A stretch of 64,000 nt of DNA from Trebonia sp963777905. GTDB taxonomy: Bacteria > Actinomycetota > Actinomycetes > Streptosporangiales > Streptosporangiaceae. The notes beneath the pieces are model-generated. The model was not told the origin of the DNA, ran no database searches, and saw nothing but the letters and a program-made list of their open reading frames with translations. Every line of letters begins with the position of its first letter. The stretch's first letter is position 1. This document shows, in pieces, positions 54,664 through 63,537 of the stretch. Location: NCBI GenBank assembly GCA_963777905.1, contig CAVZSM010000034.1:1-64000 (forward strand). Direction: 5' to 3'. A program made the translations under genes and the position numbers.

Positions 54664-55434
54664 CTATTTCCAGGGCGGCCTGCCGACCAGGCAGTACTCG
54701 TGTCCGGCGGGGTCGGTCAGCACGGTCCAGTACTGGAACGTACCGGTCACCCGCGCGCCGTGGTCGACGTGCCAGGCTACCGCCGCGTCCCGGTCCGTGC
54801 AGCCTAGATCGATGTGCCCGCGGACCCGCTGACCGGGCGCCGCCTCCTCCCGCCGCTGCAGCAGGAGCCGGACCGGCATCCCGGTGCCCGCCGGCCCGGT
54901 CAGGTAGGCGAACCCCGGCACCGGCGCGGCCTGTGGCGCCTGGCCGGTGAGCGCGGCCCAGAAGGCGCTCTCGCTGGCGAACAGCTCCGGCGGGATGTCC
55001 AGGCACAGCGTGTCCACCCGGCTGACCCCGCGGCCATCCACCGCCTGCGGGGCCGGCACAGCACGCTCTCCCTCCCAGCGGACCAGGCAGAACGTGAACC
55101 CGCCGGGACTGTCAGCGACGATCACCTCGCCCGCCTCCCGGTGCCGCACGGTCGCGCCAAGCGCCACCGCCAGGCCGGCCGCCTCATCAAGCGCCTGCAG
55201 CGCCCCGCCCGCCGTATCGACGTGCAGGTCGAGGTGGTAACCGCCGTCCCCGGCGAGCACCCGCTGCACCCGCAGATAGGCGTCGCCGGACGGAGGCAGC
55301 ATGGTGGCGAATTCGCCACCGGGCCCGCGGAACGGCGACAGCCCCGCCCCCGTCACCGCCCGCCAGAACGCGATGCCCGGGCCGAACCCCGCCGCGGGGA
55401 AATCCAGGAAGACCGTGAGCCACCGGAACGTCAC
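54664..55434 (-). CDS. Two-domain VOC (glyoxalase-like) protein
   Basis: 256 aa from GTG 55434. Two consecutive vicinal-oxygen-chelate modules can be seen: TFRWLTVFLDFPAAGFGPGIAFWRAVTG to SPGGFTFCLV, and RVDTLCLDIPPELFASESAFWAALTG to DPAGHEYCLVG. Both have the ending strand typical of VOC domains. Metal ligands are only partly conserved, as in many drug-binding members. Its start is 24 bp from that of the divergent ThyX-family gene. Confidence 0.85.
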   Translation of the reverse strand: MTFRWLTVFLDFPAAGFGPGIAFWRAVTGAGLSPFRGPGGEFATMLPPSGDAYLRVQRVLAGDGGYHLDLHVDTAGGALQALDEAAGLAVALGATVRHREAGEVIVADSPGGFTFCLVRWEGERAVPAPQAVDGRGVSRVDTLCLDIPPELFASESAFWAALTGQAPQAAPVPGFAYLTGPAGTGMPVRLLLQRREEAAPGQRVRGHIDLGCTDRDAAVAWHVDHGARVTGTFQYWTVLTDPAGHEYCLVGRPPWK

Positions 55435-55458
55435 GCCCTCAAGGTAGTGTGCTGTGCC

Positions 55459-56247
55459 ATGAGGACGGTAGAGCCCGAGATTTTCCTGGTCGCGCGGCCC
55501 CAGATCGACTACCAGGCGATCGCCGCCTACCTGCGCGAAGTCGGCGGGGAACGCTGGCTGGAGCGGCTGGACCGCGACCAGCTCGACACCGACGCGCAGA
55601 ACCTCGCCGAGTTCGCTGGCCGGATGTGCTACCGCTCCTGGGAGCCTGGCCTGAACCCGAACGTGAGCCGGATCCGCGAGGACCAGGTCCGGTACCTGGA
55701 AAACATCCTGCGCAGCGGCCACGGATCGGTCCTCGAGCACATCAACTTCACGTTCGTCCTGCACAACGTCAGTCGCGTATTCACCCATGAAACCGTCAGG
55801 CACCGCGCTGGAACGGCCATCTCGCAGGAGTCGCTGCGCTTCGTCCGCCTCGACGAGCTGCCCTTCTGGTTCCCCGACTGGGCGCAGCAAGACCCCGAGC
55901 TCATGAAGCGAGCGACCGCCCTGCTGACGGAGATGGAAGCCTTCCAGCAGTGGATGGCCGGGCACTTCCGCCTCGACGACGACGGCGTCCCCTTCCACGA
56001 GAAGAAGCACAAGACGTCGTTCATGCGCCGCTTCGCGCCGGACGGCGTGGCCACCGGGCTGGTGTGGACCGCGAACATCAGGGCGCTGCGGCACACCATC
56101 GAAATGCGCACCGACGCGGGGGCCGAGGAGGAAATCCGCCTGGTCTTCGGCAAGATCGGGGAGATCATGCGCGCCGAGGCGCCCGCGCTTTTCAGCGACT
56201 ACCAGGTGACCGACGGTGCATGGGTGCCAGGCTGGCGGAAGGTCTAG
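55459..56247 (+). CDS. thyX: ThyX-family flavin-dependent thymidylate synthase
   Basis: 262 aa from ATG 55459. The family is clear from RSGHGSVLEHINFTFVLHNVSRVFTHETVRHRAGTAISQESLRF. ThyX uses FAD, NADPH and methylenetetrahydrofolate to convert dUMP to dTMP. The standard signature is R-H-R-x7-S; here the spacing is R114-H-R-x8-S125 with Ser-Leu-Arg-Phe after it, so this is a divergent subfamily. The rest includes conserved C-terminal segments (VWTANIRALRHTIEMRTDAGAEEEIRLVFGKIGEIM). Whether it is the main synthase of the cell cannot be judged from this window. Confidence 0.85.
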   Translation: MRTVEPEIFLVARPQIDYQAIAAYLREVGGERWLERLDRDQLDTDAQNLAEFAGRMCYRSWEPGLNPNVSRIREDQVRYLENILRSGHGSVLEHINFTFVLHNVSRVFTHETVRHRAGTAISQESLRFVRLDELPFWFPDWAQQDPELMKRATALLTEMEAFQQWMAGHFRLDDDGVPFHEKKHKTSFMRRFAPDGVATGLVWTANIRALRHTIEMRTDAGAEEEIRLVFGKIGEIMRAEAPALFSDYQVTDGAWVPGWRKV

Positions 56248-56433
56248 TTCTCGTCAGGAACCCGGCGGCGAAGAGAAGCCCGTAGAAATAAGTCATCGCC
56301 AGGTCAGAAACCGCTTCAGTCAGGAAGAATGGCGATGGTGCGGGGGCGGGGTTTGTGTTCCCGTCTGACGGTTGCGCACAGTGTTGCACTCGGTTGCACT
56401 CGCGACAGAGCGTTACAAGGCGAGGAGGACTGA

Positions 56434-57222
56434 ATGGGCCGCCCGATCATAGGCATTACCTGCGAGCTGGAGGCGGCCCGCTGGGGAGACTGGCTTCGTG
56501 AGGCCGCGATTTCCCCGGTCAGTTACACCCGGGCCGTGGAGCGGGCCGGGGGAGCGCCCGTGCTGCTGCCCCCGGTGCCGCCGGATTCGGTGTCCTCCCT
56601 CGTTGTCCGCCTTGACGGGCTGCTCTTCACCGGCGGCAGGGACGTCGACCCCGCACTGTACGAGCAGCAGCGGCTGGACGACACCGACCTGCCCGAGCAC
56701 CGCAGGGACAGGTTCGAGCTGCTGCTGATGCGCGCCGCGCTCGAGGCCGGCCTGCCCTTCCTCGCCATCGGCCGCGGGTTGCACGTGCTGACCGTCGCGC
56801 GCGGCGGCACGCTCACCCAGCACCTGCCCGAGCACCGGCCGGACCGGGCCCGCTACCTGCCGCACGATGTGCACCTGGCCGACGACAGCGTGCTCGGCCG
56901 CCTGCTCGGCAGCAAGGTCCAGGTGCCCGCCGCGCACCACCAGGCACCGGACCGCCTCGGCGACGGACTGACGGCAACCGGCTGGTCGCCGGACGACCAG
57001 GCGGTGGAGGCTGTGGAAGTCGCCGGGCACGGGTTCGGCGTCGGCGTGCACTGGCACCCCGAGGAAAGCGACGACCTCCGCCTGCTGACCGCCCTGGTCG
57101 AGGCGGCCGGCAAGCCACGCCGCGAACAGGCCAAGCGGGCGGAACCGCAGCAATCCCAGGCGCACCAGCAGCCTAAGCAACCGTCAGCGCCGAAGCCCAA
57201 GGCGGGCACCCGCGCCCGCTGA
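56434..57222 (+). CDS. Class I glutamine amidotransferase-like (peptidase C26) protein lacking the catalytic cysteine
   Basis: 262 aa beginning MGRPIIGITCELEAARWGDW, the usual start of gamma-glutamyl-GABA hydrolases. VVRLDGLLFTGGRDVDPALY and GVGVHWHPEES (His208, Glu210) are normal. The nucleophile elbow, which in active enzymes reads G-I-C-R-G, is A-I-G113-R-G: the cysteine codon is replaced by GGC. The enzyme therefore should not hydrolyse glutamyl amides by the normal mechanism. A Lys/Gln/Pro-rich tail follows residue 235. GAGGAGG precedes the ATG, so it is well expressed in principle; it may act as a binding protein. Confidence 0.85.
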   Translation: MGRPIIGITCELEAARWGDWLREAAISPVSYTRAVERAGGAPVLLPPVPPDSVSSLVVRLDGLLFTGGRDVDPALYEQQRLDDTDLPEHRRDRFELLLMRAALEAGLPFLAIGRGLHVLTVARGGTLTQHLPEHRPDRARYLPHDVHLADDSVLGRLLGSKVQVPAAHHQAPDRLGDGLTATGWSPDDQAVEAVEVAGHGFGVGVHWHPEESDDLRLLTALVEAAGKPRREQAKRAEPQQSQAHQQPKQPSAPKPKAGTRAR

Positions 57223-57247
57223 GCTGGCCGCCGTCTTGCAGGGCCCG

Positions 57248-58105
57248 CTACAGCGGGGTCGAGTAGCTGGTGAGCCAGTGGGTGTGCAGCCAGGCGATGG
57301 CAGACGTCCACGCGCCGGTTACTTCGAGGACGCCGACGACCACCAGCAAGGCGCCGCCGATCCTGCTGACCAGCCGCGCGTTGCGGCGGAAGAAGCTGAG
57401 CACGTTCACCGCGCGCTGGAAGGCGGCCGCGACGATCAGGAACGGGATGCCGAGGCCGAGCCCGTAGACGAACGCGAGGAACGCGCCGCGCGCGGCGGTG
57501 CCCGACGTCTCGGACAGCGCCAGCACGGCGGTCAGCGTGGGGCCGATGCACGGCGTCCAGCCGAAGCCGAACATCACGCCAAGCAGCGGCGCCCCGGCCA
57601 GCCCGGCCCGCGGCCGCGCCGAGGGCCGGAAGATCCGGCCGGCGAAGCTGAAGCGGTCGAACGCCCCGGCGAACATCAGCCCGAGCAGGATCGTGATCAC
57701 CCCGAGGACCTGAGTGAGCCCGGTGTTGTGGGCGCGGAGGAGGTGGCCGAGCCCGCCGAACGCGAGCCCGTAGACCGCGAAGACGGCGGAGAACCCGAGG
57801 ACGAACAGCGCGGTCCCCGCGACGGCCCGTCCGGTGGGCGCCGAACCCGGCGCGTCACTGGTCGTGACCGTGGCGGTCGTGACGCCGCCACTGCCCTCCG
57901 AGACAGCGACGGCGGCGGTACCGCCGCCCGTGACAGCCGCGCTCTCCGCGGCACCGCCGGCGCCGGACATGCCGGTGATGTACGACAGGTAGCCGGGCAC
58001 CAGCGGCAGGCAGCAGGGGGACAGGAACGTCAACGCGCCGGCCGCCGCGGCGACCGGTATCGCCAGGATCAGCGGCCCCGAGGAGACCAGGTTCTCGACG
58101 CTCAT
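57248..58105 (-). CDS. ccdA: CcdA-like cytochrome c biogenesis/thiol-transport membrane protein
   Basis: 285 aa from ATG 58105. Six membrane helices carry the two conserved Pro-Cys motifs: GALTFLSPCCLPLVPGYLSYITGM near residue 30 and GVMFGFGWTPCIGPTLTAVLAL near residue 190. CcdA passes reducing equivalents from cytoplasmic thioredoxin to extracytoplasmic thiols for cytochrome c maturation. A Gly/Ala/Val/Thr-rich loop of about 45 residues after helix 1 is longer than usual. The start overlaps the stop of the upstream membrane-protein gene (ATGA), but no ResB/ResC genes are adjacent. Confidence 0.9.
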   Translation of the reverse strand: MSVENLVSSGPLILAIPVAAAAGALTFLSPCCLPLVPGYLSYITGMSGAGGAAESAAVTGGGTAAVAVSEGSGGVTTATVTTSDAPGSAPTGRAVAGTALFVLGFSAVFAVYGLAFGGLGHLLRAHNTGLTQVLGVITILLGLMFAGAFDRFSFAGRIFRPSARPRAGLAGAPLLGVMFGFGWTPCIGPTLTAVLALSETSGTAARGAFLAFVYGLGLGIPFLIVAAAFQRAVNVLSFFRRNARLVSRIGGALLVVVGVLEVTGAWTSAIAWLHTHWLTSYSTPL

Positions 58106-58551
58106 CCCTGCCGCTTGCCGTGCGGAATGATCACCAGGTTGGCGGCGTAGCAGAGCATCGCGACCGCGGTGGCGATCGCCATGCCGAGCGACGCGCCGTC
58201 GGCGCCGTCCTGCGCGAACGACGATCCGGCGCCGCCCGCGGCGAGAATGGCGACGAGTCCGGCGATAGACGTGGCCAGCACCGCGCCCGACTTCGCCTGA
58301 ACCGCGCGGAACACCAGCATCGCGGCCACGATGACCAGCAGGATGCCGAGGATCACGTGGATCGCGAGCAGCGGGCTGGAGAACAGTCCGACGGACTTCT
58401 TCGCGGTCGGGGCCGTGCCGTACAGGTTGTACGCCGTCCCGATGACGAACTGCAGGACCAGCATTGTCAGGGCGCCGAAGCTGGCCATGCGGACCCGCTC
58501 CAGCCGCGTGGCGAGTGCGGACCCCGTTCCGGGTTCGGTCAGCGTTGACAT
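58102..58551 (-). CDS. Four-helix membrane protein upstream of ccdA
   Basis: 149 aa with four predicted membrane helices (ASFGALTMLVLQFVIGTAYNLYG; LLAIHVILGILLVIVAAMLVFRAV; ATSIAGLVAILAAGGAGSSFA; LGMAIATAVAMLCYAANLVIIP). No family was recognised with confidence. The His in helix 2 and the pairing with CcdA could suggest a heme or redox role, but this is speculation. The gene is translationally coupled to ccdA. Confidence 0.7.
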   Translation of the reverse strand: MSTLTEPGTGSALATRLERVRMASFGALTMLVLQFVIGTAYNLYGTAPTAKKSVGLFSSPLLAIHVILGILLVIVAAMLVFRAVQAKSGAVLATSIAGLVAILAAGGAGSSFAQDGADGASLGMAIATAVAMLCYAANLVIIPHGKRQG

Positions 58552-58574
58552 GCCACCACGATATCGTTACCGGT

Positions 58575-59990
58575 GTGAATTCGGTCGCCGTCGGCCCCCC
58601 AGGGACCCGGCTCGTGAAAGCCGGCGCCATCGCGTTCGGCGCGATCCTCGTCAGCTGGGTGATCTTCGACGTCCTCCGCGGCAAGGCCGGCGCGCTGAAC
58701 CCGGTGGACCTGACCGTGTACCGCGACGGCGGGCTGATCGTCCGGCACGTCCAGCCGTACTACGACCCACACGCGGGCGCGCCCCTCTACGACTGGGGCG
58801 GGTACAGCTCGCTGGCGCTGAAGTTCACCTACACGCCGTTCGCCGCGATCGTATTCGCGCTGATCTCGTTCATCCCGATGAAGCCGTTGCTGGTGCTGTC
58901 GGTCATCGTGAACATCGCGAGCCTGGTGGCGGCGCTGTGGTTCACGTTCCGCGCCCTCGGCTACGCAGACCGCCGGGTCCGGCTCGGCGCGACGCTGCTG
59001 GCCGCGGCGGTCACGTTCTGGCTGCAGCCGGTGGTGCGGACGATCTACCTGGGCCAGGTCAACCTGATCCTGATGGCGGCGATCATCTGGGACTTGACCC
59101 AGGTGGAGTTCACCGCGAACGGGAAGCGGCGCTGGTGGGCGGGCGCGGTGACCGGAGTCGCCGCGGGGATCAAGCTGGTGCCGCTGATCTTCGTCCCGTA
59201 CCTGCTGCTCACGAAGCGGTTCAGGGAGGCGGCCATGACCGTGGCCGGCTTCCTGGCGACCGTCCTCATCGGGTTCGCGATCCTGCCGGGCGACTCGTCC
59301 AAGTGGTGGCTGCACGGGCTGGTCTTCTCCGACGGCAACAGGACCGGGTTCACCGGCTGGGCAGGCAACCAGTCGCTGCGCGCGATCATCACGCGGTTCG
59401 CCGGATCCATCAACGCCGGCACCAAGCCCTGGCTGGTCGCCGCCTTCGTGGCCGTAGTCCTCGGCATCGTGGCCGCGGCGCTGCTCTACCGCGCCGGGCA
59501 CTCCATGGTCGCGCTGCTGACCGTCGCGCTGACCGGGCTGCTCGCCTCGCCGATCAGCTGGGACCACCACTGGGTGTGGGTCGCCCCCGGCGTGGCGGTC
59601 GCGGGCCACTACGCGATCCGCGCCTGGCAGGCCAGGGAGAAGTGGCGGGCCCGCTGGATCGCCGCGCTCGCCGTCGGCATCATCGTCGTGTACGGCGCCT
59701 GGCCGGACGCGCTGTGGGAGCACGCCCGCAACCTCGGCAAGTTCTCGCTCGGCTTCCTGTGGGCGCAGAAGAACACCAGCCCGATCCTGTTCAGCCAGCA
59801 CGGCGACCAGCCGCAGTACGTCGAGTACCACTGGCATGGCTTCCAGCTGCTGTGGGGCAACATTTACATCCTCGGCGGCATCGCCCTGCTGCTGATCCTG
59901 GTGGGCATCGCGGTCAAGCTCCGCCACGTGGCGCCGGCGCCGCGCAGTGCCGAGCCCTCCGACCTCCCCGCCGAAGTCCCCGCGACGTAG
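58575..59990 (+). CDS. GT87/DUF2029-family polyprenol-phosphate-mannose-type glycosyltransferase
   Basis: 471 aa from GTG 58575. About ten membrane helices are predicted. The family features are an early acidic motif (DLTVYRDGGLIV) and a periplasmic segment HVQPYYDPHAGAPLYDWGGYSSLALKFTYTPFAAIVFALIS. Later come QPVVRTIYLGQVNLILMAAIIWDL, the loop GFTGWAGNQSLRAIITRFAG and DHHWVWVAPGVAVAGHYAI. These match actinobacterial GT87 mannosyltransferases acting on lipomannan-type glycolipids. A possible TTGACA box lies at 58545-58550. It is divergent from the small membrane gene. Confidence 0.88.
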   Translation: MNSVAVGPPGTRLVKAGAIAFGAILVSWVIFDVLRGKAGALNPVDLTVYRDGGLIVRHVQPYYDPHAGAPLYDWGGYSSLALKFTYTPFAAIVFALISFIPMKPLLVLSVIVNIASLVAALWFTFRALGYADRRVRLGATLLAAAVTFWLQPVVRTIYLGQVNLILMAAIIWDLTQVEFTANGKRRWWAGAVTGVAAGIKLVPLIFVPYLLLTKRFREAAMTVAGFLATVLIGFAILPGDSSKWWLHGLVFSDGNRTGFTGWAGNQSLRAIITRFAGSINAGTKPWLVAAFVAVVLGIVAAALLYRAGHSMVALLTVALTGLLASPISWDHHWVWVAPGVAVAGHYAIRAWQAREKWRARWIAALAVGIIVVYGAWPDALWEHARNLGKFSLGFLWAQKNTSPILFSQHGDQPQYVEYHWHGFQLLWGNIYILGGIALLLILVGIAVKLRHVAPAPRSAEPSDLPAEVPAT

Positions 59991-60000
59991 CCGGTGCCGG

Positions 60001-61692
60001 ATGCGTCGTGCCGTGGCGTTGCCGATCGTGGCGGTGTCGATCGTGGCGGTGTCGATCGCGGCCGCGCCTGCCTTCGCCGCCACGCCGGCCCCGCTCAGCG
60101 GGACCGCGGACGCGCTCACCCAGTCCGCTAGCGATCCAGGCACCTGGACGACGACCGCTTACCTGAACACCGCGGCGCTGTGCGCGGAACCGGTCACCTT
60201 CGCGCTGCAGCTGACGCCGGCCCCGTCGCCCGGCAAACCGGTGCCAGCGACCCCGGCCGGCAGCGTCACCGCGAACTGCGGCCCGGGGGAGACGGCGTCG
60301 CCGATCACCGCGGTCACGCTCAGCGCCAGCCTCCCCGAAGTGCCGCTGTCCGCAACGCTGGTCGTCACGCCGTCCCCGGTGGCCGCCGCGTCAGAAGCGC
60401 AGCTGGACGTCACCCTGGCCGTGCACCGTCACGTGTCCGTCTATCAGTACCTGGTGATACCGGCCTGCTCCGGCGCCGTGCTCGCCGCGCTGCTCATCAT
60501 CGCCACGGTGGCGTTCGGGGTGCCCCGGTCGAGGCGGCCGGCCCGACCGCCGCGGTCCGGACGCCGGAACGCGCACCTGGACAAGGAGGATTTCTGGCGA
60601 CGGCCGCTGTACGCGGCCTCCGCGTGGACGTGGGGCGACAGCTGGGTCACGAACATCGCCGCGGTCGGCACGCTCATCGGCACCGTGCTCACCGCGTCGA
60701 GCGGCGTCGCCGCGCTGCTGCCCGGGGTTGACCAGGGCCGGTTCAGCCTGCTGCTCGCCATGGCGGGCGGCGTATCGGTCATCGCGCCGCTGATCTTCGC
60801 GCTGCTGAACTACCGCTTCAGCAGGCAGAACCCGGCGACCGCCCGGATCATGCAGATCAGCCTGCCAGCGGGGCACGGCGGATTCACGGTCACCATGCCC
60901 GTCGGCGGCAGCGTCGCCGTGCAGAGCGGCGGCACGCTGGACAGCGGCCAGGCGCTCAGTCCTGGCACCACCCTCGACGTGCCGGTCAACGGGGAGGTCA
61001 CGGTGGCCGCGCCGGGAACCGGGCAGCGCGACTCCGTGATCCTGGTGCTGCCGGGCAGCAACGACATCGTGCTGCCGCCGGAGCAGCGGATCACGCTCAG
61101 GCCCGCGATCAGCGTCCCGCCGAGCGCCATCCAGGGCGCCCAGGCAGCCCGGGTCACCCAGGACAGCGCCATCCGGGCGGCGCGGCCGGGCTTCGCGAGC
61201 CGCGTGAAAGCACTCGTGCCCGGCGCAGCGACGGCTGCGACGCCGGCGCCTGCGCCGCCATCCGCCACGACCGTCGCCGCCCTGACGGTGCCGGACGGGG
61301 CCAAGCTCTCGTTCACCGGGCTGGCGGACATCACCTTGCCATCGGGCAGCCGCGTCTCCGCCGTGGGCGAGCCGAAGAACGAGGTGACGCTGAGCGAAGA
61401 CCGGACGTTCACCCTGCCGTTCGCCGGCGAGGTCATCTCACAGCTGTGGTCGTTGCTGCTGGCGTCGTGTTTCACGATGTTCGGCATCGGCGCCGACCTG
61501 GCCATCGCCGGCTGGGTGCTCGGCTACGACCTGGCGGCCGCGCCGCTGTGGGCGCGCGCCCTCATCGCGGCCGTCGCCGGCGCCGCGGCGCTCATCGTCG
61601 TCTGGTACGGGGTCTTCGCGATCCGGTCGCTCGCCGACACGCGGGACGGCTCGGTGCTGAGCGGCCGCCAAGACGCCTCCTTCATCCTCTGA
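60001..61692 (+). CDS. Large multi-domain membrane protein of unknown function
   Basis: 563 aa. A signal-like N-terminus contains a repeated I-V-A-V-S stretch (LPIVAVSIVAVSIAAAPAFAATPAPLSG). A secreted beta-rich region of about 130 residues follows, then a helix at about 150-172 and two helices near 220-265. The soluble part from 280 to 460 has carbohydrate- or autotransporter-like short repeats (VTMPVGGSVAVQSGGTLDSG). Two final helices lie near 485-545. No family was recognised. The stop codon lies within the first unit of the 17-bp tandem repeats that follow. It starts 10 bp after the GT87 gene and may be cotranscribed. Confidence 0.75.
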   Translation: MRRAVALPIVAVSIVAVSIAAAPAFAATPAPLSGTADALTQSASDPGTWTTTAYLNTAALCAEPVTFALQLTPAPSPGKPVPATPAGSVTANCGPGETASPITAVTLSASLPEVPLSATLVVTPSPVAAASEAQLDVTLAVHRHVSVYQYLVIPACSGAVLAALLIIATVAFGVPRSRRPARPPRSGRRNAHLDKEDFWRRPLYAASAWTWGDSWVTNIAAVGTLIGTVLTASSGVAALLPGVDQGRFSLLLAMAGGVSVIAPLIFALLNYRFSRQNPATARIMQISLPAGHGGFTVTMPVGGSVAVQSGGTLDSGQALSPGTTLDVPVNGEVTVAAPGTGQRDSVILVLPGSNDIVLPPEQRITLRPAISVPPSAIQGAQAARVTQDSAIRAARPGFASRVKALVPGAATAATPAPAPPSATTVAALTVPDGAKLSFTGLADITLPSGSRVSAVGEPKNEVTLSEDRTFTLPFAGEVISQLWSLLLASCFTMFGIGADLAIAGWVLGYDLAAAPLWARALIAAVAGAAALIVVWYGVFAIRSLADTRDGSVLSGRQDASFIL

Positions 61693-61740
61693 CCGGCTTC
61701 ATCCTCTGACCGGCTTCATCCTCTGACCGGCTTCATCCTG
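61681..61740 (+). repeat. 17-bp tandem repeats across the stop codon
   Basis: TTCATCCTCTGACCGGC is repeated three times exactly, followed by nine bases of a fourth unit. The first unit contains the last codons F-I-L and the TGA stop of the preceding gene, so the repeat arose by copying the gene's end. It extends to 20 bp before the PolX start and may be phase-variable in number. Confidence 0.95.
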
Positions 61741-61760
61741 TAAGCGTTCATACTGGGCTG

Positions 61761-63476
61761 ATGGCGAGCATGAACGAGGCGGTCGCCGGGCTGCTGCGGG
61801 AGTACGCGGAGCTGCTGGCCATCACCGGGGGCGACCCGTTCAGGGCGCGGAACTACGAAAAGGCGGCCAAGGCGGTCGCCGGGCACCCGGCCGATGTCAC
61901 CACGATGGCCGAGCCCGCGTTGACAAGCATCCCCGGCGTCGGCAAGTCGATCGCCGCCAAGATCACCGAGTTCAAGCGCACCGGCACCATCAAGGCCGTT
62001 GAGGAGCAGCGGGCCAAGGTACCGCCCGGCGTCCGCGAGCTCACCCGGGTTCCCGGGCTCGGCCCGAAGCGCGCCATGCAGCTCAGCAGGGAACTGGGCA
62101 TCGCCACCGTGAGCGACCTGGAAGCCGCCGTGAGCGAGGGCAAGCTGCGGAACATCGCCGGCTTCGGCCCCAAGAGCGAAGAGCGCATCCTGCGCGGCCT
62201 GGCGGTCATGACCACCGACCGGGTGCTGCTCAACGTGGCCCTGAGGACGGCGACGGACATCGTCGGCGCCCTGCGGGACAGCACCGAGCACGTCGAGTAC
62301 GCCGGCTCGCTGCGCCGGTGGCGGGAGACGATCGGCGACGTCGACATCCTCGCCACCGCCGGCGACGACGCGCACGCCGAGCGGATCATGACCGCGTTCA
62401 GGGAGATGTCGGACGAGATCGTCGTGTCCGGCCCGACCAAGACCTCGATCCGCAAGGCCACCAGCGCCGGCACCGGTCTCCAGGTCGACCTGCGCGTCGT
62501 CAGGCCGGAGTGCTACGGCGCCGCGCTGCAGTACTTCACCGGCTCGCAGGCGCACAACGTCGCGGTCCGCCAGGTCGCGATCAGGGCCGGGCTCAAGCTG
62601 TCGGAGTACGGGCTGTTCCGCGGGGACGAGCTGATCGCCAGCGCCACGGAGGACGACGTCTACGTCGCCCTCGGCATGGACTGGGTGCCGCCGCCGATGC
62701 GCGAGGACACCGGGGAAGTCGAAGCGGGGATCAAAAGACAGATACCCGCGCTCGTTCAGGAAAAAGAAATACGCGGCGACCTGCACACGCACACGAACCT
62801 GACCGACGGAGTCGCGTCGCTGGAGGAAATGATCAGGCAGGCGGAGCCCAAGGGGTACGCGTACTACGCGGTCACCGACCACGCGCCGAACCTGATCATG
62901 CAGCGGATGACCGACGAGAAGATGCTGGCGCAGCGAACGCGGCTGGCGGCGCTCGCATCCAGCATGGTCCTGCTGCACGGCACCGAGCTGAACATCGCGC
63001 CGGACGGCTCGGTGGACTGGGACGAGGACTTCCTGAGCGGGTTCGACATGTGCGTGGCGTCGGTGCACTCGCATTTCGACCAGGACCGGCGGGCGATGAC
63101 GAAGCGGTTCATCGTGGCGTGCGAGAACCCGCGCGTGAACATCATCGGCCACCCGCTCACCCGCAAGATCGGCCGCCGCCCGCCGGTCGACGTGGACCTC
63201 GGCGAGCTGTTCAAAGCGTGCGCCCGCACCGGCACCGCGCTCGAGGTCAACGCCTCGCCGGCCCGGCTCGACCTGCCGGGCGACTACATCAGGCAGGCCA
63301 GGGACGCGGGCGTGAAGTTCGCGATCGACACCGACGCGCACTCGTTCGGCGACCTGGAGAACATGAAGTACGGGGTGGGAACGGCGCAGCGCGGCTGGCT
63401 GACCTCCGGCGACGTGATCAACACCTGGCCGCTGGAGAAGCTGCGGGAATTTCTTCGCAAGGGCCGTGCGTCATAA
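61761..63476 (+). CDS. polX: Bacterial family X DNA polymerase/3'-5' exonuclease
   Basis: 571 aa with the full PolX architecture. It begins with helix-hairpin-helix units (PALTSIPGVGKSIAAKITEF; RVPGLGPKRAMQL; NIAGFGPKSEERIL). The nucleotidyltransferase palm with YAGSLRRWRETIGDVDILAT (catalytic Asp pair) and LQVDLRVV follows. The C-terminal PHP exonuclease domain carries GDLHTHTNLTDG, VTDHAPN, HGTELNI, VHSHFDQ, IIGHPLTR and DTDAHSF. It fills gaps in base-excision and end-joining repair and trims 3' ends. The start could be ATG 61761 or ATG 61770. Confidence 0.95.
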   Translation: MASMNEAVAGLLREYAELLAITGGDPFRARNYEKAAKAVAGHPADVTTMAEPALTSIPGVGKSIAAKITEFKRTGTIKAVEEQRAKVPPGVRELTRVPGLGPKRAMQLSRELGIATVSDLEAAVSEGKLRNIAGFGPKSEERILRGLAVMTTDRVLLNVALRTATDIVGALRDSTEHVEYAGSLRRWRETIGDVDILATAGDDAHAERIMTAFREMSDEIVVSGPTKTSIRKATSAGTGLQVDLRVVRPECYGAALQYFTGSQAHNVAVRQVAIRAGLKLSEYGLFRGDELIASATEDDVYVALGMDWVPPPMREDTGEVEAGIKRQIPALVQEKEIRGDLHTHTNLTDGVASLEEMIRQAEPKGYAYYAVTDHAPNLIMQRMTDEKMLAQRTRLAALASSMVLLHGTELNIAPDGSVDWDEDFLSGFDMCVASVHSHFDQDRRAMTKRFIVACENPRVNIIGHPLTRKIGRRPPVDVDLGELFKACARTGTALEVNASPARLDLPGDYIRQARDAGVKFAIDTDAHSFGDLENMKYGVGTAQRGWLTSGDVINTWPLEKLREFLRKGRAS

Positions 63477-63537
63477 AGGTTACTGGCGAGTAGCATAAGC
63501 CCGTCAGGCGCAACCGACACGCCAAGGAGCAAGGCAA

